DNA from: Aquarana catesbeiana
Lineage: Eukaryota; Chordata; Amphibia; Anura; Ranidae
Assembly (NCBI RefSeq): GCF_042186555.1
Contig: NC_133327.1
Coordinates: 103,871,853 to 103,935,852, forward strand
Length of the DNA stretch: 64,000 bases
Reading direction: 5' to 3'
Part shown: positions 22,755 to 35,394 of the stretch, piece by piece
Layout of the letters: each line of letters begins with the position of its first letter
Numbering within the stretch: position 1 is the stretch's first letter
Notes under the pieces: generated by a model
Told to the model about the DNA's origin: nothing
Seen by the model: only the letters and a program-made list of their open reading frames with translations
Databases searched by the model: none
Made by a program: the position numbers and the translations under genes

Positions 22755-23085
22755 CATGATGACTGTTAAGTACAGTACATACAACTGACTGGCTCATTGT
22801 GCTGCTTCTACCTCCTCCAGCCTGAGCTCTGCTGTGCGGTAGACTGCAGAAGGCTGGTACCAAGTCAAATTTATGTACTTACACTGCATAAATGCAAACA
22901 ATGCATTTAATGATGCATGTTAATAAATACAGAGCTGCATTCATTTTTGTCTTTATATTGGACTGGAGTTTAGCTTTATAATGATAACATCCATATTTGA
23001 TTCTAAAAAAACATTAAAAGGATAATGGATTTTTATTTAATCTCACATACAGTAATGTACCTTATAAAATAAAACTATATTTGAT
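22755..23085. other. No gene recognised
   Basis: About 330 bp between the solo LTR and the large fold-back, AT-rich, without recognisable features. Confidence 0.35.
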
Positions 23086-23100
23086 ATAAAACAGATATAT

Positions 23101-24968
23101 GTATATGGTGGTGTTCTGCGCTTAGGACGGGCTTGTGACTGAACTGCAGCCCCCCAGATAAAGAAAGCCCCAAAGGTGCGATCCAGTAGTTATAAAATCT
23201 GAATTAGGGGATTGGCGCTGTTCACTAGTATGAGATAAAGAGATCCACTATAAACAAACTGCTACTCCAAGGAAAACATTTTACCCCAATTATAAATGAA
23301 TGAAAAATGTAGCACAGTGTAAATGCTGTTAGAAAAATAAAAATAAGTGCTAGGAATGGTCACCAAAATGTGCAGACTACCCAAAGTAAAAAAGAATATA
23401 ATACATAAAAGATATGTAAAAAATGGAACTCCAAACAATGAGTGATCGGTCAAGTGTGTGTAGAAAGTGGTTGTCAGAGTCCACTGAGAATGAATGATGT
23501 TTATGCAATAAAAAGTGCAATAAAAAATATAAGTGAGTTATACCTAAGAGTGGGGGCAAACACACTGTTGCCCACTATAAATAAGTGTGTATACTGGTGT
23601 AGCCAAATATTAAAAAATTATATTGTTTGGAAAAAATGTGTTGAAAAAAAGTGAAAAAACACAAAACAAAAATAAAAACAAAAAAACAAAAAACATAGGA
23701 AAAAACAAAGTCCAGGTAACCACAAAATTGTTATCAAAAAGCAACACAAAAACAACAAGTGCCGTGAATATTAGTTCTGTCGTTCAGTAAAACAGTTCTA
23801 GTGCAACAGGCTAGTGCATCTTCAGAGGTTACAGGTAAGTCCGTCCCAATAGTTGTATACTGTCCAGGGTGGAGTCCCCTCTAGTGCCCCCACTCACCAG
23901 AGCGCCCAACCCCTGCAGGGGTAATGAGCATGTAGATCCAAATCTGATGATCCAATCGGTCGGTGTCCCCCTCACCACCTTTTATCACTTGTGTCACCAG
24001 ATCGTTCTCAGAGGACATCCATCCGGAACAGTTATCATGTGCAGGGAGAAGAGAAGAGCCTCATAGTGTAATTCCGAAAGTAAATTTATTAAACTTAAGC
24101 TCACAACAGGAATAAATAAAATCCGAAGATTAAAACAAATAGAAACAAATGGCACTCTGCCGGCTGACTCCACGTGAGAAGCCGCAGACAGAGCAGTGTG
24201 AGCGGCGTGCGTTCCACAGCCGTCTGCCGATGCATCATTACCCCTGCAGGGGTTGGGCGCTCTGGTGAGTGGGGGCACTAGAGGGGACTCCACCCTGGAC
24301 AGTATACAACTATTGGGACGGACTTACCTGTAACCTCTGAAGATGCACTAGCCTGTTGCACTAGAACTGTTTTACTGAACGACAGAACTAATATTCACGG
24401 CACTTGTTGTTTTTGTGTTGCTTTTTGATAACAATTTTGTGGTTACCTGGACTTTGTTTTTTCCTATGTTTTTTGTTTTTTTGTTTTTATTTTTGTTTTG
24501 TGTTTTTTCACTTTTTTTCAACACATTTTTTCCAAACAATATAATTTTTTAATATTTGGCTACACCAGTATACACACTTATTTATAGTGGGCAACAGTGT
24601 GTTTGCCCCCACTCTTAGGTATAACTCACTTATATTTTTTATTGCACTTTTTATTGCATAAACATCATTCATTCTCAGTGGACTCTGACAACCACTTTCT
24701 ACACACACTTGACCGATCACTCATTGTTTGGAGTTCCATTTTTTACATATCTTTTATGTATTATATTCTTTTTTACTTTGGGTAGTCTGCACATTTTGGT
24801 GACCATTCCTAGCACTTATTTTTATTTTTCTAACAGCATTTACACTGTGCTACATTTTTCACTCATTTATAATTGGGGTAAAATGTTTTCCTTGGAGTAG
24901 CAGTTTGTTTATAGTGGATCTCTTTATCTCATACTAGTGAACAGCGCCAATCCCCTAATTCAGATTTT
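23101..24968. mobile_element. Large near-perfect fold-back element
   Basis: Left arm about 23191-23927 and right arm about 24235-24971 are reverse complements with only occasional mismatches over about 737 bp (pairing positions sum to 48162 over most of the length). The unpaired centre, about 23928-24234, is GC-richer and contains GCGGCGTGCGTTCC. About 90 bp (23101-23190) exists only at the left. A 15-bp direct repeat ATAAAACAGATATAT lies at 23086-23100 and 24969-24983, consistent with a target duplication of a 1.87-kb insertion. Mirrored frames on opposite strands are by-products. Confidence 0.85.
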
Positions 24969-24983
24969 ATAAAACAGATATAT

Positions 24984-26418
24984 ATCATGCCAATTTTACC
25001 AATATTATATAAATACTGTGCTGTCACACACTTGTATTAAAAAAATTACAAGCATTTTAAAATCAGACACATATGCTTAATCTGCAGTGAAATGGAATTT
25101 GTAACACCTTGAAAGAAATGATTAGGAAATGTCTTTTGCATTTATTAGCACGTCTTAACACCCTATAGATGCTAATCACACTTATCATGAAGATTAAACC
25201 CTGCAGTAAATACCATTCATAGGAGGCATCTTGCAATTCTCGCTATAAGGTATAGATATGCTAATGAATTAAAATTTTTGTTAAATTCTCTCTGTGGATA
25301 ATTTGATTACGTTTTATTTAGTGTGTCAATGTGTATTAATGCATAGTTTTTCATTCAATTTAACATATTTAATATTACTTTCAATTAGGGATTCATAACT
25401 AAAAAGTGGTTCTCGTTCCTTAAAGTGATTCATAACTGGATATATCTATAGGAAAGGCAGAGGTGTTGGCCATAGCACCCACCCCAATTTCAGCCTGTTA
25501 AATGGCCCTGGGCCCTGGGCCCTGTATAAGACAGCAATAAGTAAAAGTGCAGAAACACCAATTCCAACATCTCCCTAGCAAATCACAGCTGCTATTTGAA
25601 ATTTTTGAGGGACTGAAAGATTGCACCTGTAGTATCACATTTTACCAGCAGGCAGTGCTGTCAGGGTGTTGCACATGCCTTTGCTATCCTTTAGGGAAAA
25701 GCAAACTAAGCAGATTTGGAGAACCCAAGAGGAATACCACAAGCCTCGAACATATTGCTAACCCCTATTAAAACATATGGTACCCAAATCTTTCAATTTT
25801 GTCTGGCCTCTTTCAAGACTAATTTGCAAGTTATTTTTTTTTAAAAAGGAATGAGTAGCTGGGCACTGCCATGGGTGACATGTACCTGTACCGATGCTAT
25901 TTTTTTAAAAATATACCATTCAGCGGGGAGAAGGTTTTTTAATGCAGCCTAAAGGGCAACATTGAAAATACAGAAATCTTTTATATAACATGACTTGGGA
26001 TTAAATCTTAACAAGAAGGTTAAAAAACAGTACAAGTTTGCCCTTTAAATGTGACATAAAAAACTACCACTGCTAAATGACAGATTTACTGTAAACAAAC
26101 CAGCTAGGGATCCTGGGTGACATCATTGACTAAATATGGTCATTGTCCCCTCAACATGAGGGACAAGGTGCCAATGTTGAAGGCTTATGGCCAGGTATCA
26201 AGTGTTGAAGACTTATGGCCAGGTATAAGAGAACTCCAAAAAAACACACACTATATACCCCCCCTACATTCTCAAGTGGCATATCTATATCCAGTCCATT
26301 AATAAAAGTTTATATAATAAACATGCACAACATTGAGGATAATTACTAAGACTGGAGCAACCAAAACCTGGAGCAGCTGTGCATGGCAACCAATCAGCTT
26401 CCAGCTTTCATTTTGAAA
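24984..26418. other. No gene recognised
   Basis: About 1.4 kb of AT-rich sequence with chance frames. A small GGCCCTGGGCCCTGGGCCCTG repeat lies near 25503-25523. Confidence 0.35.
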
Positions 26419-27116
26419 GCATGCTATCAAATCTGTGTCTCATATATATATATATATATATATAAAGCACCGATAAGTTGTATAGGGAAACCTGTGCAAA
26501 TTGGCCCACAAATCAATCACCAGTTGGGTGAAGCAGTCACCGTATCAACGCCAATGGATCACTACGCATTTCACCAACAGCTTCTTCAGGAGATCCTATT
26601 GGCACAGAACAGGAGGCATGGAGTGCTTAGTTCACCACATGGGAGAAAAGGAAAGAACATGCAGCCGGCCGAAAAGAGAGGTGTGGTTTAATGTAGCCAA
26701 ATAGCGGGGACCCACCCAGGGTCAAGGCTGATAACTGTAATGCGGATGCTCACTTGTGAATATGAGTATCGCAGAGGTACTAGAATTGAACTGTAGAGAG
26801 CCGGTCAGAGTAAGTACCACCCAAGTTGAATTTTCATTAATTCATTAGTTCCCTGATAAGGCTCTGTAGGTTAGCTACCGCCGATCCTAGCCTAAAATGA
26901 CCCTTACATGGGGAGAACACAGCATTCACACTGAAGAAGCTGTTGGCGAAACACATAGTGATCCGCTGGCGTTGATACAGTGACTACGCAGTTGACCCCA
27001 CATATATGCAAGACCACTATAAAGGCTTAATTTGTGGGCCAATTTGCACAGGTTTCTCTGTACAACTTATCGGTGCTTTCTATATATATGGGAGAGACAC
27101 ATATTTGATAGCATGC
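26419..27116. mobile_element. Fold-back element with GAAACGCGT-like core
   Basis: Left arm about 26419-26592 and right arm about 26931-27116. The outer ends GCATGCTATCAAAT and ATTTGATAGCATGC are inverted. Both arms carry AATTGGCCCACAAAT/ATTTGTGGGCCAATT, CACCGATAAGTTGTA and its complement, and AGCTTCTTCAG/CTGAAGAAGC. At the inner ends are ACGCATTTC (26564) and GAAACACAT (26948), degraded forms of the ACGCGTTTC core. A TA microsatellite (about 26442-26463) lies in the left arm. The central 340 bp is not palindromic. Confidence 0.8.
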
Positions 27117-28070
27117 ACACACTCTACAATGTTTTTATCATGATTTATTATATTTGTCAATATAAAATGTGAACGTTTTTATATATTTGTGGGCACTTTC
27201 TTTTCTCAACTTGGGATTACAGTGGTACCTTTAAAGTACTTTAACCCTTCCCTTTTTCCTTTGTATTCATTCAGTAGTTAGGGAAGGATCAGGTTCCCCG
27301 TACTTCACACCTTTACAAACAAGCCATCAATGGCAGTTGTGATATTTCTGTCCTGACAAGTTCAAAGATATATTATTATAAAGCACATGCCTAAGTGTTT
27401 ATAATCTGTCTGAAGCAGTCATTCCTTCAAAGATATGTTGTATATGGGTTCTAGGGCAGTTCTAAGGAAATAGATTCACATTCACTGCTCTGGGATGAGT
27501 ATGTAGAATTTGAATCAGTGAATACCTTCTTCCATCAGATCCTTATCACATATGTATATTGCTTTGAGATACAGTTCCTTTAAGTTTGCGCTACTCACCG
27601 CTTAACTAAAGTACAGCTGCAAGGACTAGTCCTTCTGGTCTCTGGATGGGATTAGTATATCTTGTTAATTGTAAAGAGTATTCTGAAGGAGAGAAAGCTT
27701 GAGTAGCACTTGATGCTGAGCATGCACACGGACACCTTGTGTGGTCCTCAATAAACCTCTTTCATGATAAGCAGCTTATATTAACATCCACTTTCTCTCC
27801 TTTTCTGATAGTACCTGCCTAGGAGTTCTTCAAGAGCTTTTTGCTATCATACTTACTGTTTCAAAAGTAAAGAGGCCTGATATGAAGTGGATGAAGCCTT
27901 TATTTAAATGGTAGAGGCTTGTTTGAGAACATAGGAAATGTGCAGTACATCTTAGCTAAAATCATTAGCTTGGTAGACTCCATTGCTAGAAATTATTCAA
28001 ATTCAGACTGTCCAAACAGGTTTGACCTTTTATATAAAGTGGATCCCTAATATACTGTCTATATAATATA
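27117..28070. other. No gene recognised
   Basis: About 950 bp, AT-rich, with no repeat ends or coding pattern recognised. CCTCAATAAACCTC near 27747 resembles a polyadenylation region, without other support. Confidence 0.35.
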
Positions 28071-28075
28071 TATAT

Positions 28076-28574
28076 TGTGGGAGATTAGCTCATGGGGATA
28101 ACCTTTTCTCGAAATGAAGGCCAACGTGCAGGCAGTTTCTTCAAAATCTGGGGGGTTGCCAGCTTTATTTACAAGTTGTTTGCAAAGTCATAAAAATAAA
28201 CAAAAATAGTAAAGTAAGCCCTTGCCGTCCAGGCGCTAAACTAAACAGTAGACTGCTCTCTATACGGTGTGGGGCTGGTGCCCGTCACCCACAAAACATA
28301 AGGTAAAGCAAACCTTCTTTTTCAATCCAAACAGAGCTCTTCTCTCTCAGATTCCCTTATGATTTTCAGGCCAGACCTATGCTGTGCTCTCTTCCTGGTC
28401 ATTTAAAGTCCACCTGAGCATGGACTCAAGTGGACCACAACACCTGGACCGGAACCAAGCCTGGCACAGGGGCTGGAAAAACCCTGGCTGGATTCCGGTT
28501 TAGTCTTTTACAATAGAACGAATGCGAGGTGAAATTTACTGATTATCGATGACCTCACCTCGCATACCTTCACA
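28076..28574 (-). mobile_element. Solo LTR, 499 bp
   Basis: The plus strand reads TGTGGGAG...CCTTCACA, so both strands start TG and end CA. It is flanked by ATAT at 28072-28075 and 28575-28578, a 4-bp duplication that is weak evidence in this AT-rich context. On the minus strand an AAATAAAG motif (about 28166-28173) lies about 90 bp from the 3' end, which suits a polyadenylation signal, so minus orientation is preferred. No internal genes. Confidence 0.65.
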
Positions 28575-28586
28575 ATATTCATATAC

Positions 28587-28587
28587 A

Positions 28588-28671
<84 letters not shown>
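28587..28671. repeat. (TA)n then (TTTA)n microsatellite
   Basis: An uninterrupted TA run of about 27 units (28589-28642) is followed by about seven TTTA units (28643-28670). It lies immediately downstream of the solo LTR. Confidence 0.95.
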
Positions 28672-28672
<1 letters not shown>

Positions 28673-28679
28673 ATGTTTT

Positions 28680-29315
28680 GGATAGTATGTAGAAGAGGTA
28701 AAACTTCTGTTGCAAAGAATAGCCTGTTCTAAACACACAAAACAGGTCCAGGAGGTGTCTAAAGGTTCCTGATTCATCCTGCCCCAACACATTCCTATTG
28801 GCCCTTCACTATGAAGGGCTACATCACTAGATCACTAGCCAATAGGTAACTATGGGGAGTGAGAGCAAGCAAGTTAACTCTGCAAGGAAGTGCCAGAGCT
28901 TTGCCTAAGCAAAAAGCAGCAGTGAAAACCTCTCTTGTGAACATATTGTTATCACCACCAATTTCTTTATTGGTAGCCATATGTAGACCAGTGGCTTCCT
29001 TGGGGACTCCAGTGCTGGGACATTCCCACCAGAGTTCCCACTGTGTTTCAGATACTGTGGTTTGAAAGAAAGCAAGAAATGCTTGGTCCTCCTACAATTT
29101 CTCTAATGTAAAATAAATGGAAGATCAAAATGTAAATATGGCACCCACTTCTAATGACTTTCTAATGCAGAGATCTTACCGCAAGGTAACCAAGAGTTAT
29201 AAAAATTCACTATGCTATACAAAACAAAATGAATTATTTAAGAACGATCATGAACATTTCCTCTGTATTAAAATATTCAATAATAAACTACACATAAACT
29301 AAAGAAATATAGTAC
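28680..29315. other. No gene recognised
   Basis: Mixed-composition sequence. A hairpin-like CCAATAGG/CCTATTGG pair lies at 28793 and 28839. A 68-codon frame at 28859 has no recognisable domain. Confidence 0.35.
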
Positions 29316-29317
29316 AT

Positions 29318-30795
29318 ATACATAGTTGCTAACATTGAAAAAAAAATTTAGGGACACTTTTTTGGCTGTAGGTGGAGTCTTATTATAATTAGGGGGTGGG
29401 GCATGCATTTGTAGGCGTGGCACAGAGGGAAGTAAAAATGCGGCGTGCGAAGCGCGGCACAGTGAAAAACGGGCGTGGTTTACGCAAAATAGTGGGCATG
29501 TCTTAATTGGGGGGTGGCTCAAAGGGGGTGTGGTTAAAGTCTGAGATGAATGAGGGATGGAGAGGGAAAGGGGGATGGAGGGACAGCAGGCCCAGATCCT
29601 ACACAACAATGGAAATATATGTATTCTAGAAAGTTCAACAACCAGCAGATAAAGATACTCCAAACATCTGATGTTAGCACTTCAATCATCCCGGCACCAT
29701 GGTTGTTATGGTGTCAGGATGATTGGAGTGCATTATTTCTATTATTACATTGTAATATAAAATGAAATCATTCAACTCACCATAATGCCGAATCATTGGG
29801 ATCCCTGAGCATGTCACCTGCCATGTCACCTGTCACCAGCCGTCCGTCCTTGCAGCAGGTGCCCCCAGAAGAGTCCGTCCTTGCATCAGGTGTCCCAGCA
29901 GAGTCCGTCCTTGCATCAGGTGTCCCCAGCAGAGCCCCTCTTACATCAGATGTCCCCAGCGGTGCCCCCCCTTACATCAGATGTCCCCAGCGGAGCCCCC
30001 CTTACATCAGGTGTCATCAGCGGAGCCCCCCTTACATTAGGTGTCACCAGTGGAGCCCCCTTATATCAGATGTCCCCAGAGGTCCCCCCCTTACATCAGG
30101 GGTCACCAGCGGAGCCCCCCTTACATCAGATGTTCCCAGCGGAGCCCCCCTTACATCAGATGTCCCCAGCGGAGCCCCCCTTACATCACGTGTCACCAGC
30201 GGAGCACCCCTTACATCAGGTGCCCCCAGCAGAGCCCCCCTTACATCAGGTGTCACCAGCGGAGCCCCCCTTACATCAGGTGTCACCAGCGGAGCCCCCT
30301 TACATCAGGTGTCCCCAGCGGTGCCCCCACCCTTACATCAGGTGTCCCCAGCGGTGCCCCCCTTACATCAGGTGTCCGCAGCGGTGCCCCCCCTAACAAC
30401 AGGTGTCCCCAGCCGTGCCCCCCCTCCTTACCTCAGGTGTCCTAGTAGGAGGGGGTATACAAAATAATGTCTTCCTCAGCCAATAGAACCCCCGCCCCTT
30501 TCTATAACAGACCGGCAGCGAGGCGGGGAGTAGGCGGGGTGAGGCAGAGTGAGGCGCAGGTTGGGTGGCAACGCAGGAGCTTCGTCTAGCCACCTAGCCA
30601 TTCCTGGTCTTCTTAAAAATGGCGGTGACATTGTCTTCGCCGGCCGCGGACCTCTAGCGGCAGCAAGCGGCGGCGGCGAAAATTTGTGAAAAAAAGGATT
30701 TCTCGGGACATTTCCCAGGAAGCAATAAAGTCGGGAAAAGAGTCCAAATCCCGGGAATGTCCCAGGAAATCCGGGACAGTTGGTAAGTATGCATA
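29318..30795. mobile_element. Element with GTTG(C/G)TAA-type ends carrying a minisatellite
   Basis: The left side reads ATAGTTGCTAACATTG and then TTTAGGGACACTTTT. The right side is CGGGACAGTTGGTAAGTATG, inverted relative to it. The same kind of end (ACATACCTCCCAAC...GGGACAGT) appears at 56672, 56912 and 57240. The element contains GGGCGTGG-rich sequence, a 30-bp GC-rich minisatellite and a GGGAC-rich right end. No transposase frame was recognised. Confidence 0.5.
29795..30450. repeat. 30-bp GC-rich minisatellite
   Basis: Roughly twenty units of about 30 bp around CCCCTTACATCAGGTGTC and CCAGCGGAGC. Variants are ATCAGATGTCC and GTCACC. Because the period is divisible by three, frames stay open on both strands (for example 223, 171 and 134 codons on the plus strand and 80 on the minus). 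Their proline-rich repetitive translations should not be taken as proteins. Confidence 0.9.
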
Positions 30796-31113
30796 TAGTA
30801 GTAAATAATGAAAAAAAAAATATTATTACTGCATGTTCCAATTAGTGTAAACACTGTGAACTTCAGAAAGCAACAATAAAAATCAAAGTGAAAATTACAG
30901 AAAATATATACAGTATATAAACATTTAATACCTTGCAAAGGAATTGCAAAGTACTTCTATATCCATGCTTGGATAGTGTCATTAGCAGGAGAACAGGGTT
31001 GAATAAGGTTGTCATTTGCTGCAATGACCAGGTGTGAATTGTTGTTGTGGCCAATTACATTCTGCTGGGCATTTTGCAATAGATTACAGAAGGATCTGAA
31101 ATTTATAAATTAG
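30796..31113. other. No gene recognised
   Basis: Short AT-rich interval between two repeat elements. Confidence 0.3.
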
Positions 31114-31550
31114 TTAAATCTTAGTGTGGGTACAAGATATTGAGGGCAGGATAAGAGCTGTAAGACTCAGAGCTCTGTGCAAGGGTTTTGCACAGAGTGG
31201 CCCCGATCCCCCTCCTCTGGGGTCCCCCAGCGGTGCTTCTGGCTCCTCCTCGCATCGAGGGCCCCCTTGGGAGACCCGCTTTCCAAGGGGGCACTCATAT
31301 GGGCGCACTCCTGAGTCCTGCTGCTGCGTCCATTGACATCAACAGAAGGACTCTCCCCGCCCCCCGACTCCTGTGTCACTAGATTTGATTGACAGCAATC
31401 TGTCAATCTATCAATCTGTCAATCAATCTGTTAATCTATGGATCTGTCCAATGAGGACCCGAGACAGCGGCTGGAGCTGCTGAGCTCGCTCTAGTCTAAT
31501 GCATGGAATGCATTAAGGTGAAAAACCACGAGTGTTTACAACTCATTTAA
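31114..31550. mobile_element. TTAA MITE related to 243-489
   Basis: TTAA at 31114-31117 and 31547-31550. The interior shares AGCTCTGTGC, TTTGCACAGAG and GAATGCATTAAGGT with 243-489. It contains a short TCAATCTGTCAATC tandem region (31392-31436). Ends are diverged, so limits are approximate. Confidence 0.5.
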
Positions 31551-31694
31551 GCTTTTGAAAAACAGACTTGCTGGCTTGATCACTAGTTGATAATAGAAGA
31601 AAGAAAGCCTAAAAATGAAACTAATGCAGCCATCACATCTAAAAATAGGTAAGCTGCAATATAATAAATGTTTGCTTTTGGGTTAAATATTGCT

Positions 31695-32171
31695 TTAAAG
31701 TGATTGTAAATGATAACCTTGTAAAACAACCCATTCCGTTTAAAATAGAAATGAAAAGCTAAACATTTGTGTATAGATATAAAAAAACATAAAAAATACC
31801 TTTTTCTAAGTGATCACGTAACCTCTGTTTTCAGCTGTATAAGAGCTGGGGGTGGGGTGGTATGGGGTGGGGGGAGAAGCAACAGCACGCTGATCTTCTA
31901 AGTGAATGGCTGTGCTGGGGGGGGGGGATTGTCAGGACAAGTCTGATCATTGGAGGAGTGGATGAGTTCCCAGCACAGCTAGAGAACTGACAACGGTGTG
32001 TTCTCCTGCTTAGTGTGGTCAGTTTTTAATAGGAAAGCAGAGGTACTGGCGGGAACACCCGGGATTTCATACAAAGGAAGTAAGACAAAGAGAACAGGAT
32101 ACTTTTCATACAAGTACATGGTACAGCAGGCACATATCAAGAATATGAATGTTGGGTTTACATATTCTTAA
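31695..32171. mobile_element. TTAA MITE (477 bp)
   Basis: Left end TTAAAGTGATTGTAAATG and inverted right end TTAAGAATATGTAAACCC, with TTAA at both outer sides. The interior has G runs (31853-31872 and 31918-31927). Non-coding. Confidence 0.6.
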
Positions 32172-32379
32172 AGGTCAGAGTTTGTGGAAGGGCTATAAAG
32201 ATAGACAATGCATTAGAAAACAAAGCAAGGAGAGAATGCAGCAGTATTGAAGATTAAATTGCAATGAAGATTTTTTATTCCACATTCAAAATGTTTCTTC
32301 TTTATTAATATAACATAATATTAACTGAATTTATCAGGGAAGGGTCCTATTTATTGCACCTGTCTTTGAAGAATTTTGT

Positions 32380-33255
32380 GTGCAGATCTGTTCTGGGTGT
32401 GAAGGAGATTTGGTATGAGGAGGTCATTTTATGATGGTGAAGGGGATAAGAAACAATGGAGGCATGATCTGGAAACTAAGTGGGTTAAAGACAGTGGAGA
32501 CAGTCTGGAGACAGTGGAGGTTCTGGAGGTGCATAAAAAGGAGGCATATTCTGGAGGTGAAGAGGATGAGGAACAATGGGGCATGTTTCAGATGTGGAGG
32601 GGATCAAAGTCAATAGAGGAATGTTCTGGCGGTAATTATTGATATTGAAGCCATGTTCTGGAGTTTGAAGGGAGCAAGCATGTTGGAGACTTGTTTCAGA
32701 GGAGGAGTGGATTGGAGACAGTAGGCCCATGATTTGAAGGTGAATGGTGTTGGAAAAAAGGGAGGCAAGCTCTGTAGGTGGAGGAGAATTCCAGAATTAA
32801 GCTTAACATACACTAATATATGTTCAAGTGAATGTACATAAGAATATGCCTCACTTCAGTACATTCTATAACATGACAAATCTCACTCGAAGTACTTCCA
32901 AAAAAATATTTGCTTTTACCATGTGATTTGGGTGAAGTGGACTTTCCCAAACAAATATACATTCACTGTTAAATATTTGTTTATTCGAGAACAATTTTCC
33001 ATTCTGCCTCTTCAAATTTTCTTCTCACTGTGGTTGAAAATGAACATCAATTTGACCTTAAAACAAACATTTTTTGAACAAAATTTTAATATTGTCTGGC
33101 CAGCTTTGGAGATGATCAGGAACTGTGGAGGTTCTGGGAAGTGAAGGGACTTAGGGACAATGGGGGCGGATTGGAGACAGTGGTGAGTTTTGAAGGTGGA
33201 TGGGCACAGATATGGTAGATATTTGCTCTGGAGGTGATCAGGACCAGTGCTAGCA
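32380..33255. repeat. Degenerate ~45-50-bp tandem repeat, split
   Basis: Between 32395 and 32790, and again at 33108-33250, the motif GTTCTGGAGGTGAAGGGGAT...AACAATGGGGG recurs with many changes. The 320 bp between (32791-33107) is different AT-rich DNA and may be a later insertion. Gly/Glu/Met-rich frames over this region are by-products. Confidence 0.6.
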
Positions 33256-35358
33256 GAGAACAAAGTTAGACTGAAGCCATGATATTTCCATATGTTTTTT
33301 AGGTCAGTGACTCAAAAATAAATGCAGCTAACATTTTTCACAAGTCAACAATGGCATGAATAACATGCTGCCCTTTATATAAATCTGATAAATAATTAGT
33401 AAAATACCCCAGTCAAAGTTCCCAATTTCTCCCATCTGCTGCAGCTTTTACAAAGCTGAACAGTGGTTATGTTCCCCCAATGCATTCTCCATCATGCACA
33501 TCACACAGAATGGTAGTAATCTTTATGGCTTTACATCAAGAGTCAGAGACACAATTTAATGTGGAACAACTGAAGTTTGCAAGATGAATAAAAATTCAGT
33601 CCAGTGATTCTTTACCCAAACTGTAATGTTAGTTTTTCGTAGAGTTTGCCTTTAGGTCACTTTATTCTGTGGAGACACAAGAAACGGTGATGTTTTTTTT
33701 TTATTACTGATTTTTCCATTCTCGTTGTTAAAGGGTAGGACCAATCAATACTGATATTATGCTGGATATCAGTAGATTGAATTATCCACTGGCTCCTTAT
33801 ACTCTGGAAATTCAAGTTGCAAGAATTTCTCAGCAGAGTTCTAATCCACTTACTGTGGCCAATATGAAACCAAGCAGGGGTGGCTCGCTTTTCCTTGCTG
33901 TAATATTCATCTCAGCTGAATTTGCATCTAATCTGACCACATAACATAATATTTCTGAACACAAAAATATATTTTTTTTCTAGGTTTTTACACATGCAAA
34001 AGAAATCCCTAGATCATATTCCCAGATGCAAGTGATTATATGCTGGAAACACATTTCAGTTTATGAATACATTGTAGACTTTAATCTGAAGCCTGATGCC
34101 TCCTACTGGTGTAAAATAATTTATAGGAAAACAAAACAATTGTTAAAAATTTACAATACATTAGTATGTACTTCAAATATTCATAAGGATTATTACTGCA
34201 TACTCCTAGGGTGATCAATTGACATGCCTATTTTATTCATTAACAAGGAGGAATGTATAAAATGTGCATATAGCATGAAAAAATAATTATTATCATAGTT
34301 AATTAAGCAGTGGAAAGCCTTTTTACCAAGGAGTTTTTCCAATCAGTTCTGTTTGTCAATCACTTCTTTTGTCTGTGTTGTTGCTGCTACATTCCCATAT
34401 GTCATCCCCTGTTTAATACCACCAGATAGGTCTCCAGTGCTGTATTTACCAGCCTATAAACATTTCAAATTACTATGCAAATTTGAAGAAGGGATATGAA
34501 ATAGGCCAGATAAACTTTGACAGGTCATGTTGGATTTTAAAGTGCTTCCTCTGCTGCAGATAAATCTTTAGGCTTCTGCAATACAGATCACATTTGGTGA
34601 ATATTTCCTGCTTTTTTGCAGCTGACCATAGGCTTTGTAACAAATCACGGTTAATCTGGTTTACTAATTGCAGCATTGTGGTCTTATTTATAGCTGTGCT
34701 GGTTCCCTCTGATGACTTGTGTAGCAGGTCAGAGTTTCTAGTATTTGTTACAAAGTCATAATCAGAAGAACAGGAATGATTATCAGTTGCTCAGAAGCAC
34801 AGTTGCAGAATTATATGTATAGTAAAGATCTGCCAGCCTTCATAACCATAATCCAGTATGAGCCAATTTCATGAAATGTCCTTGAACTTTGGAAAATGTA
34901 AACTTTCCCCAAACCCCACTGAAATCTATGTGGGGGGTGGGCAATCTGGATATTACTGTTTGTTCTTTTTTTGTGGGGTTCATTGAAAAACTAAAAGAAA
35001 AATACAACAAAGACAAAATATTGCCAAATATAAAAATAGGAAGGCAATCTTTGCCATGAGGGACATGTACCAAAAAAAATAAAAAAATAAAATAAATAAA
35101 TGAATGTTCAGTGGGGAGAGGGTCTTATCATGTGGCTTTGAGGTCAATATTGAAGATACACAAATCCTTCAAATTACAGGTTTGGGAAATGTGTCAACTC
35201 TATTGCTGCCAAGGATGTGAATACTATGGCCATGGAAACATAGCTCTGTCAACTGATTGCTGGCTGCTATAGGGATCTAATAGACCCTTGATGTCTCCCT
35301 AAACAGGACACATAAATTGAATTATGCAAGTTTAAGTAAATCAATAAAAAATCCAGAA
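33256..35358. other. No gene recognised
   Basis: About 2.1 kb of AT-rich sequence with only short frames (up to about 77 codons) lacking domain signatures. This is the longest repeat-poor interval of the window and the most plausible unique host DNA. Confidence 0.4.
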
Positions 35359-35394
35359 TGAGGAGGAGGGGGTTTTAAAACCCCCTCCTCCTCA
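35359..35394. repeat. Perfect 36-bp palindrome
   Basis: TGAGGAGGAGGGGGTTTT is followed directly by its exact complement, with TTTTAAAA at the centre and no loop. No target duplication is visible around it. Confidence 0.9.

Noticed and set aside
23442..24720. Identical small proteins encoded on both strands
   Set aside because: Mirror images forced by the fold-back arms, so not independent genes.
28076..28574. Host promoter or CpG region
   Set aside because: TG...CA ends and flanking ATAT fit a solo LTR better; no adjacent gene is visible.
29796..30467. 223-codon proline-rich frame
   Set aside because: A translation of the 30-bp minisatellite; other frames are open too, and no start context, domain or splice sites support it.
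32380..33255. Possible gene with Trp/Glu-rich frames on the plus strand and mirrored minus frames
   Set aside because: Explained by degenerate ~45-50-bp tandem repeats.
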